Assembly: GCA_028023455.1 (NCBI GenBank)
Contig: JAQFVV010006695.1
Coordinates: 186,001 to 250,000 of the forward strand
Direction of reading: 5' to 3'
Source: Epiperipatus broadwayi
Lineage: Eukaryota; Onychophora; Udeonychophora; Euonychophora; Peripatidae
Length of the DNA: 64,000 nt
Positions within the stretch are counted from its first letter, which is position 1. Every line of letters begins with the position of its first letter. The notes beneath the pieces were generated by a model. That model searched no databases, was not told the DNA's origin, and saw only the letters and a program-made list of their open reading frames with translations. The translations under genes were made by a program, and so were the position numbers. Positions 25,376 to 36,840 of the stretch are shown here, piece by piece.

Positions 25376-27959
25376 GTAAATTATTTCATGTGCAAATTTA
25401 CATATATATGAATGTGTGCATGTATTTTTATTGATAAATTATTTCATATAAAGTCTTTTCTATAACCAAATTATTCTATTTTTTATCTTACAAAACAAAA
25501 AATGATAATATTTTGAAAAGCAGGAAATGTAAATTATAACTTTACAAATTGTCTAGTATAACTCAAAAACTAAAAATTTTGTTGGCTTTATTTTTATGAT
25601 TAAGAAAATATATTTACCATTATCATTGGTTCAATAGCATATAATATAATCAAAATTAAACCCAAAAGTCTCTCATATCAATGCTTAAGAGAAAATATAC
25701 TTTTATAAAAGATTTTAAAATGTCTTCCCTAGCAAATTGTCTAATCAACACTTATATAAAATTATGTGTGTTTGTATTTTGTCATTATTATTATTAGGGA
25801 AAATCCTATCAAATTGTATAGACAAATAAAGGTACACACACACATAAAATAAATATTTTATAAAGAAATATAAAACAGAATAATAAATCAAGCATTACAA
25901 CAGGGAATATTTTAAAATAAAGTAATTACATTTAAGATTTCATTTACTTAAGATTGAACAAACAGTTCCTATATTTTATATGTGTGTGAAAGTTTATGCA
26001 TTTAGATTTAGTCAAATTATAAATGTAGAGTTAGCAAAATTGATTTAGCTTGTTTGATTTAAAAGGATATTTATTTAATGGTGTAATCTAATTAAAAAGT
26101 CAATTTAAAAGTAATTAAAATAAATATCTGAGAACTTTTAGGTTTTATAGGTTATTTATTTTAAATAAATGATTGTAAAATTATTTTAACCTGCAACTAA
26201 ATAAAACAGTTGAAAAGTTTGAATTTTTTTTCTCTCTTCATTTTGAACTGTGTCTGGAAAAATATTGCCACATTAGACAGTGTCTTGACAATTCTAAATT
26301 TCCCTATAAAAATAACAAAACACTAAAACATAATGGAAAATTATAAGCTAATCCAGACATCAGCTGACCAAAAGTATAAATACTGGTACTTGAAAAATCA
26401 GTTAGTTTTCACAAAATTTTAGTGCATTTAAAATCTTGGCAAGTTAAAATTTTAAAATAGTCATTTTGTCTGCCTTCATTATCATGGTCCAGTAGATCAA
26501 CTCACCCAAGGCATTTTGCCTTACCTTGGTAAAAAAATGTCTTTTCTCCTCAAACTGAAAAAGAATAAACAACAAATAAATAAGAAATTATCACTGATTA
26601 TTATTTCAAGAAAATTTCATTTATTGCAGTCAACAGTTAATGGAAACTCTTAATTTACTAATGCGCTAACTCTAGTAACTTCAATCAAATCACTGGTTTT
26701 TTCATTTTAAAGTAATGATAAAATATTTGATATCTTTATAAAATGCATCTAATAATTTCAATCAAGGGACTTATATTTTCACTTAAATGGATTATCTCAT
26801 CTTGAATTATTGAAAGAAAAACGTTTAAGTAATAAGTTTTAACTGAAATATACTGTCATAAACTTTGTAGTTTGGTGAAATGCTGAATTTTAATTAAAAT
26901 CAATGGAATCAGTGTTTATGGATTACCTAGTCTATTGCTTAGTTATATAAAATGACTTGAATTATATAGAAACATCAATAAAATGTCTATAAATACGAAT
27001 GGATTAATAACATACTTCTAATGAAAGAAGTGATGAATGCCAATTATTTAGATATAAAGTTAGTGTTTTTCAAACAGATTAAATTCCTTCTCCTTCATAT
27101 AAAAAAACTATGATTCATCTCCAATGCTTGAAGTAATGGATTATGAATTTATAAATGCCAAATATTAAAATATAAAAATTAAATTTATTAGCAAGCCCTA
27201 AAATAGATTGTGTTAAATATAACCCATATTTGATTAACAAATGTGCATATTAAATTCCAATAAAGAGTACATTTACAAAAGAAATTTAATTGTGCTTAAT
27301 ATAATCTTTGATGCTTTTATTAGAATATTTCTTTTCACAAAAATATTGGAATATTATGCAAGTTTAAATATTTCCATGAGATAAATTTTAATAGTTTATA
27401 ACTTTTGGAGTATAAACTGATAGATTACTTAGTGAACTTTATTATAACTTCTTCTTATTTGGTTAGAGTTATTATAATTGATGTAATAAAGAAATATTAA
27501 TCTCCAGATATTATATGAATGTACAGGTAACAGTTTTGTAAATATTGTCATTTATGATATTGGGTATGATTAAATATATGATTTACATTGGGACTAGATT
27601 GTATTAGCGTAACTAACTTTTAAACTTATGTAAAATTTGTTATATTGAATTTATTACCTGTTTTATTGGTCCTTAAGTTTCAACCTCAAATTTATAAGGA
27701 TTTAATCATCCTTAGTTAGATAATTAGTTCTATGGGGAATATTTTACGCTTAGCTCCTATATGCTTGTTTTAATTTTTTTTAAATGCTAGTTTATATAAT
27801 AAGGCATCCTAATGATATGAATTATATTGTTAGTAGAATTTTACTTCTAACAAATGAGCTTTCAAATGAATTCAGTAAAGAATATTAAGGTACAATAAAT
27901 AAGCCATATACTTTAAATATCATTTAGGAGTACTAAGCAAATAACAACAAATAAAACAA

Positions 27960-29399
27960 TAAATGATAATAGCAAAAAGTTATTGCTACACACAACACAA
28001 TATATATAGTTCAGTTTTGGTTCACTTCCCATGATGCACTTCACAACTGGCTGTTTTCTAGACAGTTTCCTTCGGCCTTGGTTTCCCAAACTCTTTGGCC
28101 CTGTTCATGTGCTGCTTGCGAACACATTGGTTTTGCAACACTACTTTGTCACTTAAGCTTCTTTCAGCTACCATCACTTAAATCTCTCTGCAACTGTTCA
28201 CTCGGTAAATTGACTGGAATTGGAACAACGCATTTTGTTGCTCAAACAATTTATAGTCCCCTCAGTTGGCTTCCAGCAGTCCAAGGTTCATCCTTGATGT
28301 TATCAGTCTTGATTTCTTCTTTGTGTTTTTAATTAGTATTGTATCAAGAAATATCTGTAATTAGCAAATATTTCTTGGCATTTATCTAACACAATGTTTT
28401 TATCACAAATACGTAAATTTAATCATTAATTAAATTCTTATCCGTTAGCGATCTAAAATATATTTTTCTAATATATTTTCCTTACTTTTTCTGGAGTCCA
28501 AAACTTATACTTAAATTTCCATAAACATATTTATACAAAACATGACACTGCCCCCCACTCCAGAAAATAACATTCCGATTACTAAATGTAACCTTGAAAA
28601 TTAACTAAATTTCTTCTTTTCCCTCATCATCTTGGGTGATTTTTTCTCCCACTTGGAGAACTCTGGGTTTTTCTTTATGTTCAGTTTGTACATCCATTTC
28701 ATTTTCACTATCAGTACTTATTAGCTTTTTACAACTTATTCGCTACTCACAGGTTCGAGGTGGTGACTGTGCCAACTTCTTGGCATTTTATACCCAGGGT
28801 TCATATACGACTGTGATTGCACCAACTTGTTGTGTTCAAAATGCAAACACAATCAATGATAATAGCAAATCACTTCCCACAATGCACTTCACAATTGGCT
28901 GCTTTCTAGATGTTTTTTTTCCAGCCTTGGTTTCCCAAACTCTTTGGCCCTGTTCAGCTGCTGCTCACAAATGTGTTGGATTTGCAACAGAGCACTGCAT
29001 TGTCACTTAAGCTTCTTTCAGCTATCGTAACTTAAATCTCTCTGCAAACATTCACTCGGTGAATTCACTGAAAATAAAACAATGCACATTGTTGCTCAAA
29101 CTATTTAGTCCCCTTAGTGGGCCTCCGGCAATCTAAGATTCATCCTTCATGTTATCAGTCTTGATTTCCTCTTTGTGTTTTTAATTAGTATTGTATGAAG
29201 AAATATTTGTAATTAACAAATATTTCTTGGCACTTATCAAACGCAATGTTCTTATTGCAAATACATAAATTTAATTACTAATTAAATTCTTATCAGTTAG
29301 CAATCTAAAATATATTTCTCTAATATGTTTTCCTTATTTTTTCTGGAGTACAAAAATTATACTTAAATTTCCATAAACTTATTTATACAAAACACGACA
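27960..29399 (-). mobile_element. Degraded LTR retrotransposon with deleted interior, minus strand
   Basis: Two similar ~570-bp units occur in the same orientation: about 27960-28547 and about 28829-29399. Both contain CCTTGGTTTCCCAAACTC, TTTGGCCCTGTTCA, CACTTAAGCTTCTTTCAGCT and AATTAGTATTGTAT. Read on the minus strand, each begins TGTC(A/G)TGTTTTGTATAAAT, and the 3' copy is preceded by a purine tract, AGTGGGGGGCAG (28548-28559), fitting a polypurine tract next to an LTR. Only about 280 bp separates the units, so gag-pol has been lost. The distal ends and target duplication are not clear. The ORFs on the + strand here are incidental. Confidence 0.6.
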
Positions 29400-30271
29400 G
29401 TTTTATAGAATTTTTATAATTAATTGTGTTTGCTATTATTCATTTATAATTTATTTTTATATTTTATAATAAAGCAATTGTTAATTTTAAGATTTCTGTT
29501 TTGTCATTATTAAAACCATCGTCACTGCATATTTATGAAATAAAGATCATATTTTAAGATATTAGATTACAAATAAATTTATTTGAATCAGATACATCAT
29601 TATTGTTACTGTTTCTATCTGAAATACAAAGGTATAGAGTAAGATGATGTGCATAAAATTCCCTTTTACATTTATTTTGCCCCTAAGTTAATGAATAAAC
29701 TTTACATCCTTACATTTATTTTCTTAGTTTATGTAAATTATTACAATTAATTCATAACCTGAAATAAAACCATTAGTTAACATTATTTTTAAAATTGTTA
29801 GCCTTAGATTAAACACCGATTTATACTTAGTTAGTTCTTTGAGTAAGAAATATTACATTAGAAAATATTTACTTAAAATATATTAAGTATAGTAGCACCC
29901 ACATACAGAAATATTCTGAGAAATTTATTTCAAAATTTATGTTATTAAAATATGAAATAGTATTAACATTTATTTTATGTTGAAATAGAATATATAGGCA
30001 TTGCAAGTTACTTTGGTTATCACACTTCCACATAGAACATTATCTCAACCATTTTTTTTTTTTTTTTTGCTTTTGTTGATTTCAAAATCTTGAGAATCTC
30101 TCATTATTGCTTTATTGTTAGAAAGTAGTTTTCTAAAGGTTTTGAGTCCATCAAACTATATTTGTTGGTTATAATATATATTGAATTAAATATTGTCATG
30201 GATTGTTATTATAATAAAGAATAGAAATGAGATTATATTTATGTAAACAAATTACTTTTTTAGATTTTGAT

Positions 30272-30480
30272 GTTGCTAAGAAATTATCAATTGCTACTAA
30301 TTGATAATCCCTGAGGCTAAACAAGTTTTCTCATTAACCTATAAGTTCTTTTGTTGGAAAATTTTTGTTGAAATATTGAAACAAAAAACTTCAACACCAG
30401 AGCTATTATAGGTTAATGAGAAAATATATTTAGCCTTAGGGATTGTCAATTAGTAGTAGCTGATAATTTCTTAGCAAGAT
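30272..30480. repeat. Foldback (~210 bp)
   Basis: The left arm (GTTGCTAAGAAATTATCA..., CCCTGAGGCTAAACAAG, TTTTCTCATTAACCTATAA) pairs with the right arm (TTATAGGTTAATGAGAAAA, TTAGCCTTAGGG, TGATAATTTCTTAGCAAG). The loop of about 55 bp contains TTTTGTTGAAATATTGAAAC. Arms are about 75 bp. It lies 350 bp before the 11-kb composite but is not part of its ends. Confidence 0.8.
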
Positions 30481-30836
30481 TTCTGTTTGTTAGTATATAC
30501 ATATATATATTTAATATCAATTAATATGTTCATGAGTTTTCTGGGTGTGATATTAAATCTGATTTGTAGAATCACATCTTCATGGATTTGTCATATGAAA
30601 TGAATGAATAGTAACAGACTTTCTAAGTATTTTATGATGAATTTTAGCCTAGTTTTCATATGAAAGGCAGATTTTAAGTACATTATAAAGATTCGCTTAA
30701 ATACATTATTAAATATTTTTAATTAGGAGAACATAACTGAAGATAGAAAACAATGTACCTACGTAAATAGTAATTTCACAAATCTCAATTACTGCTACAT
30801 GATTGAAATTTTATTTATTTTCAAATACCTTCAAAA

Positions 30837-32798
30837 GGTACACTAACCCGACGTGAGCGATGGCCGCTACAGGTGCTGTTTCTGTGTTAGCACACAGAAC
30901 ATACAGGATAGGGGCCTCGAAAGCAGACAACGCTTTTTTCTGCCGCTAGGTGGCGCTGTTCATGCGTATGCACAGGAACCTTCCACAAGCTAGCTGGCAG
31001 CTTACATCATCTGCTACCAAGAACCTAGGTGGCGCTGATTTCCGTAAACACATCTAGCTTATGTGTCGTCTGCTATCAGAAACTACCAAGATTCTAGCCC
31101 ACTACGCGGTGCTGTTTCTCCACGTCTACACACGGAAAAAGAGCAACCTCTAAATGCCTTCTTGCTAGCATTTATGAACATAGTACTTAAAACTTTCATG
31201 GCCTATAATGTACAGGGGTGAATAATTTATAAGTCATAACTATTTAAATATACGGTCAAATGTAATAGTTTTACATTCTATTTCACCATTTCATGAATCG
31301 ATGTATTTTTAAATTATGACTTTTTAAAAAGCGATCTGATTTTTTAATTATTTACTCTAAAAGTGTTTTTTTTTTTGTAAATAAAAAGAAAGGTAATCTT
31401 TACGACAATCTAAAAATCGGTCTGTTTTTTTTTTTTTTTTTTTTTAAAAAAAAAGCTAATTTTTTTTTCCTACGGCAGTATTTCTTTCAAAACTGTATTA
31501 TTTTAAAAGATTATTGTTTGTAAAACTTTTTTTTTACACTTTCAATTAATATTTTCAATAAATTTTAAAGATATACAAATTATATTTCGGTTTATAGATT
31601 ACTATTTCGAAAAATAAAGTGTTATTTGCATGCTGTTTATTCGCAAGCAATAATTCGAAGATCTGTTTATCAAAACTTCCTTTCACAATAATATTCAAGG
31701 CATAAATATTAATTGAAATTGTATTTTAAATTTTAGAATCATTTTAATAACTAAAAATGTCATATACTCACAAGGAAATTTCAAAATAATAGGTTTAATA
31801 AGTATGGGAAAAGTAAGATATTATACAGAGTCAGAAAAAAAAAGATTTAGAGCAAAATATATATACATTTAATATCTTTATTGATGGTTGGAATTTAAAA
31901 AGTTTCTTTCAAAACTGATGCTCGTGTTAGGCTTGTATACTGTTAAAATTAAAACTATTAGTCCTCATAAATAATTTGGAAGACATTGCCTGTCAAAATT
32001 GGATGATCATTGAAAATTATATATGATCTTAATAGCCTAAAATTCAGAAGCCTGATAGTACTGTCTTTGCCAGTGCACTGTTTCTTTCTTTCATTATTGA
32101 TACATAAGTAAGAACAGGTAAAACACATTTATTAAAAATCTTCCTTTACAAACACATAGGTATATTTCCTTTTAGTATCAAGTTATTTCTACCAAAAGCA
32201 CTCCAACCAAGTTTTATTCTATGATTAATTTCATCCATTATGTTTCCATCTGTATTAATAATCTGACCAAGGTGTTTGTAACTGTTAACTTCTTCTAACT
32301 CATCATAATCAATCTTTATTTTCATATTTTGAGCAAATCCATTAAACATTACTTTAGTCTTTTTAACATTTATCTTTAGTCCTACTTTCATCTGATAACT
32401 CCTGCAACATTTCCTGCAGCTCTGAAGCATAAGTTGCAAAAACAACTACATCATCTGCAAAATCTAAATGACTTAAATAATCTCCATTTACTTTCACTCC
32501 TTTAGCTTCCCATTTTAATCCACAAAATATTTCTTGCAGCACTGCTGTAAAAACTTTTGGAGATATGGAGTTACCCTGTCTTACACTCTTCTCAATGTTG
32601 ACTTTAATAATCTTTGTTAAAAAATAAATTTACTGATAAAGATTTCATAAGAGTTTTCCAATCAGCTTCTAAAAGCTTATAACTAAATCCTCTAATTCAT
32701 TCCCAGACAGAATTATTTAGACTGCAAGTGAGACTTTGTTAAGAGAAAGCAAAATTATGCTGGAAAATGAGACACCAACAATACAAATCTAACATCAC
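30837..32798. repeat. Left inverted arm of the 11-kb composite
   Basis: The arm is the reverse complement of 39111-41922 apart from an insertion in that copy. From outside in, it has four ~75-bp subterminal modules (about 30866, 30953, 31027 and 31100), T-rich sequence, a stretch around 31880-32130, the 3' part of an RTE reverse transcriptase on the minus strand, then a 187-bp block ending AATACAAATCTAACAT. The modules repeat TAGGTGGCGCTGTT/GCGGTGCTGTTTCT words followed by a hairpin such as TCTGTGTTAGCACACAGA. Such arrays are often transposase-binding regions; that role is inferred. Confidence 0.8.
32146..32610 (-). pseudogene. RTE reverse-transcriptase fragment in left arm
   Basis: On the minus strand this encodes the C-terminal part of the RT domain: ISPKVFTAVLQEIF-like sequence, the HLDFADDVVVFATYASELQE catalytic box, KINVKKTKVMFNGFAQNMK, YKHLGQIINTDGN and LKGNIPMCL. 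A frameshift separates the FADD region from the GLKINVKKTK part. It is nearly identical to 39340-39760 on the other arm, so it was copied with the arm and did not insert independently. Confidence 0.85.
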
Positions 32799-34560
32799 TT
32801 ATGTTGAGAGAAAAATCTATTAAATCTTAAACTAGACAAATCTATAAGCATTCTTCCTGCTAACAAGAGCAATGTAACATTTGTAAATGGATAATAGTAA
32901 TTATGATACAATAAGAGCTTCTCCCAACAGACTAAAAGTCCCATACTAGCTATGAATCACAACTGTAAATATTATTCAGAAAGCATCCCTGATCACAGCT
33001 ATTTCAATGATTCAGAAAAAATTAGATTGACATATTTTGGCAAAAATTCCACATCTTTGTGGTCATCTAAAATCAATAAAGGCCAGGTTCCATTAAGATC
33101 TATTGTTAATTCTGAAAACTCACTATATCAAAAATTCTAATGTTCTTAGTCCTTTGGCATACAAGAGACAGTTCTGTGTTAGAGATTCTAAGAAAATTGT
33201 AGAATTAATCAACATGAAAAGTGAAAGAACTGACATATTGGTAAATTTTGATGTGAAAAACTTAATCACAAAAGTACTCTGTGATGAAGCATTATCTAAT
33301 GTAAAAAAAAGATTAAATAACAATAGTAGTGTACAAACCAGAATAATTCTTCCAATTGATAGTTTAATTACACTTAACATTCTGCACAACATACTATTAT
33401 TATATACTATAGAATTCTTCCAACAAAATCAAAAGATGCTTTTTGATTCCTTATTGCTATCTCTGATCAGCAATATTTACATGGAAGAACTTGAAACTAC
33501 AACCATAAATAAAATTCTATCTACAATTAAAGTCTGGCTTTTCTATGACCATGTGGTAAAGCATTACTACAAACATTCTGGATACTATCAATAATTATGT
33601 TCTTTTAATTAAATTCACAATAGAATTAAAACAAGAACAGACACTACAGTTCTTAATTTTCTTTTGACAAGATTCCCTCCCAGCAAAATCAAAATTACAA
33701 TCAACAGAAAACTCACACACGCTAATCAGAATAAAAATTCTTATTCAGAAACCAATAACTTGGAAAAAGAAAAATCATATAGCATATACTCTCATGAAAA
33801 ATACTTATCCATCAGCTATCATTATGAAATAGCCAACTAAAAGAAACACCATAAGAAAAAACAATTATAGGTATTAGAGCGTATCCATAGATATTAGTAA
33901 TTGCAGCTAAACTAAAGAAAATCTGTGATCAGTATATTAAGATAGCTTTCCAAAGTCATAAGTGCCCTATGAAAAATTCTAACTTCTATAAAACACAAAC
34001 TGCAAATATTGAAAAACAAAAACTGCATCTATGAAATACCATGTGAATATGGAAGAACATATATGGCTGAAATCATCTGACTCATTTCAAAATACGTAAT
34101 TAAAAGAGCAAAAAGTAATGATTAAAAAGAAAAACCAAATGCACCTAAAATACATTGGACAAGAAAAATAATGGGCAGAAAGTAAAAAGTAAAATTTGTA
34201 TAAACCATTCACATTTATAGTAGATAACTTCATAAATCAGTCTAATGTAAATAATTCATAATATTTCAAAACTACTCATTAACCTTGCCCTTAAAAAAAC
34301 TGGAGAAACCAAGAGAATCTTCATAGATAAATATATAAAATTTCTAGTGACTTGATTTTTCAGAATAGCCTAATTAGTAAGAGCAAGCATTACCTTAAAT
34401 TCACAAAACTAAAAATCCAATGTTCAATTTCCATGCTACTATTGTCACTGGTAAGGCCAGCAACATTTGAAGAAGAGATGAGAAAAAAACAGCACTCAAA
34501 ATGTTGTAATAAATTAATCTGTATGCTTTGCTAACAGTTGAATGTATTCAAAAGTTTAAA
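32799..34560 (+). pseudogene. Penelope-like element remnant (RT and GIY-YIG endonuclease)
   Basis: Successive frames give PLE landmarks in the right order: SISILPANKSNVTF near 32850 (family ILPADKGNATV); VPLRSIVNSENSLYQK near 33090; then an open stretch 33103-33594 with DILVNFDVKNLITKVLCDEA (family SFDVVSLFTNIPVDEA) and ISNIYMEELE (family VVANLYMEYFE). Next come KFTIELKQEQTLQFL and INRKLTHANQ (about 33610-33725), and finally CIYEIPCEYGRTYMAE (about 34020-34075), the start of a GIY-YIG nuclease. The catalytic YVDD region is disrupted (WLFYDHVVKH) and stops and frameshifts occur, so it is dead. The left side is cut by the composite arm. PLEs are reverse-transcriptase retroelements; this is plausibly a single old insertion. 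Confidence 0.88.
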
Positions 34561-36238
34561 TAAAGTTTGATATCTTTTAAAAATATTTCATAATTAATAA
34601 CAGATGATGGAAATAGTTCAATATATAATTACAGGTAAAATCCCTATCATCACAAATTTTCAGATAAACATTTCCTGTTTTCAAGTCAATATGTATAATG
34701 CTTGGGACTGTTTTTGTATCTCCAGAATAGTCTAAAGACTTATTTGAATTGAAACACCTATTGTAGTAAGGAATTTGACTGCAATGGTATGTTGACTAGA
34801 TATTTTGAGGTTTTATTAATCAACTATCTGGCTGGGGGATTTAACGATTAATGGGATGTTGTTTATACACGTATATCATATTTTGAAATTCTGAAAAAGC
34901 TAAAATCGGTAACTTTTCCTAAATTCATTTATTTTTGTTTTTATAGAATATTTGCTTATCAATAGTTGTTCTTTATTAAAATTAAAACTGCAAAATTTTT
35001 ATATGTTCATTCATCACCTGTGTTATTCACCTCCAAATCATAAGTCTTTGACTTAGTAAATGAGACTTATGCAAAGCATTACAATCAGAATGACATTGCT
35101 TTGGGTGAGATGAAAATCTATCAGAAGATAAGTCTGTTTTATAGCAGTCAAGATAATTTCAGGTCTAATGATGTATATTAAAATCACTGTTATTAAAAAG
35201 CTAGTAATTGTATTTGAGTTGACCGAATGCCAGACCATTGATTCTCCCTCCCCCAACACACACACAAACATTAATTTCTTGAATATTTAGCACTGCACAT
35301 CGTGCTCTTGATTGAATGCCTCCAGTAGTTAAGTGACCAAATTTATACTTAAATAAAATTGGAGTGAATAAGGCATGGGCATTCACTATTTCATCCTAGC
35401 TCAGATTAATAAAAAAGGATCAATGGTCAAAGATTTTCTTTGTCTGTTTTCTTTTTTTCTCCTGAAAATTTCTTAAAATTATTCATTCCCTAATTGTTTT
35501 TAATTAAGATATGAGCATTGAAAGTTAGAAATCCAATATGCACAGTAATTGTTTTTACTATAAAGTGCTATTAAAATGGTTTAGTATCTTTGGACTTCTC
35601 CATAGAATTTCATTTATAACTTGTACTGCAGCTATACCTTAATTTTGTGACTGGGCAATTATGTAGCCTACAACTATTGTAACTATCCAATTTTTGTATT
35701 CTTGAACTTAAATATTTAAATTATTTGACTGATCTCATAAAAATAAAAATTACAAACATCCTCAAATTGCATTAGGGAAGGGGGAAGCATAATTTGTGAT
35801 TCATTTTAAAGATAATAATATACAAAATAAAACTTTCATTCATATCTAATTATGTACCAATAAAAGCTAAATACCTAAACATTTAATAACCTCTTAATTC
35901 TTATGATATTTAAGATCATTTAGAGTTGAACCTAACAATATGAAAAATTAGGTAAAAATATTATTCATTAGTAACTCTTTTGTCTTACTTTCAAATAATT
36001 CAAATTAATGATATGAAAAAAGATATAGAAAGTATCTTTCATATTAGGAACAAAGAAATTATAATTATTTAACATACCACTCAAAAGAAAATTACTTCTT
36101 ATATTTATTTATATTCATTAATTATAAAATTGTTAATTATAAAGCACCCATTACATTAAATATTAGAAATATACTTCAAATAATATATATAAACATGCTT
36201 TATAAAAATGTTTTCAATTTAATAATTCAAGGAAATTA

Positions 36239-36345
36239 CTTTAATATGTTGACTTTCCCAGTATCATTATCTAATCTAATTGTTGCTGTTGCATTTTTAT
36301 AAATATTCTTTAAAATATGACAATATCTTGGATCTATACCTGAAT
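36239..36345 (-). pseudogene. Short RTE reverse-transcriptase fragment
   Basis: On the minus strand this ~105-bp piece contains TTTAAAGAATATTTATAAAA, ATGCAACAGCAACAATTAGA and AATGATACTGGGAAAGTCAA. These match 38965-39035 of the nearby RTE copy in the opposite orientation and encode LKNIYKNATATIRLDNDTGK. The flanks do not match, so it is an isolated fragment, perhaps moved during the rearrangement that built the composite. Confidence 0.85.
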
Positions 36346-36840
36346 GATATCTCTAGAATTGTCATTATGATGTATTATAGCATTTTCCGGTAGATTTCAA
36401 CAATTATTAACTTATGGGGTTGTGACCAAACAGAAAACAGTGGCAAACTTAAAGGAGATAATAAATATACTTGAATTTATTTACTGGTTAGAATCTCTAC
36501 AGATTTTCTAATATAATGTTTGGGAGTAGTTAGGTGGTTTAATGAATCTATAAATGAATTTCTAAATAGACAAATTGTAATATATATCACCCAACAGAGA
36601 CACTTAAATATTTGCCAATTTCACAATATCAACTAATAAACTATAATTTACTTTGATTAATCATTAAGATTTGATTTAATGCAAGAAATTGTCTACACTC
36701 AGGAGGTTACAAATTTCTTGCCATCCTATTAATTGAAAGGAAACCCTTTGATTCCTCTTGGAGGCCTTAAAGGAACTGAGCAAGGCAAATTCTTAATGTT
36801 CACTCCATAGGTTCTTGTCATTTCAGCTGTTATTACTATG

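Noticed and set aside
28078-29010. 84- and 124-codon + strand ORFs
   Set aside because: They lie in the two copies of the minus-strand LTR; no conserved protein motif is visible and the copies do not preserve a common frame.
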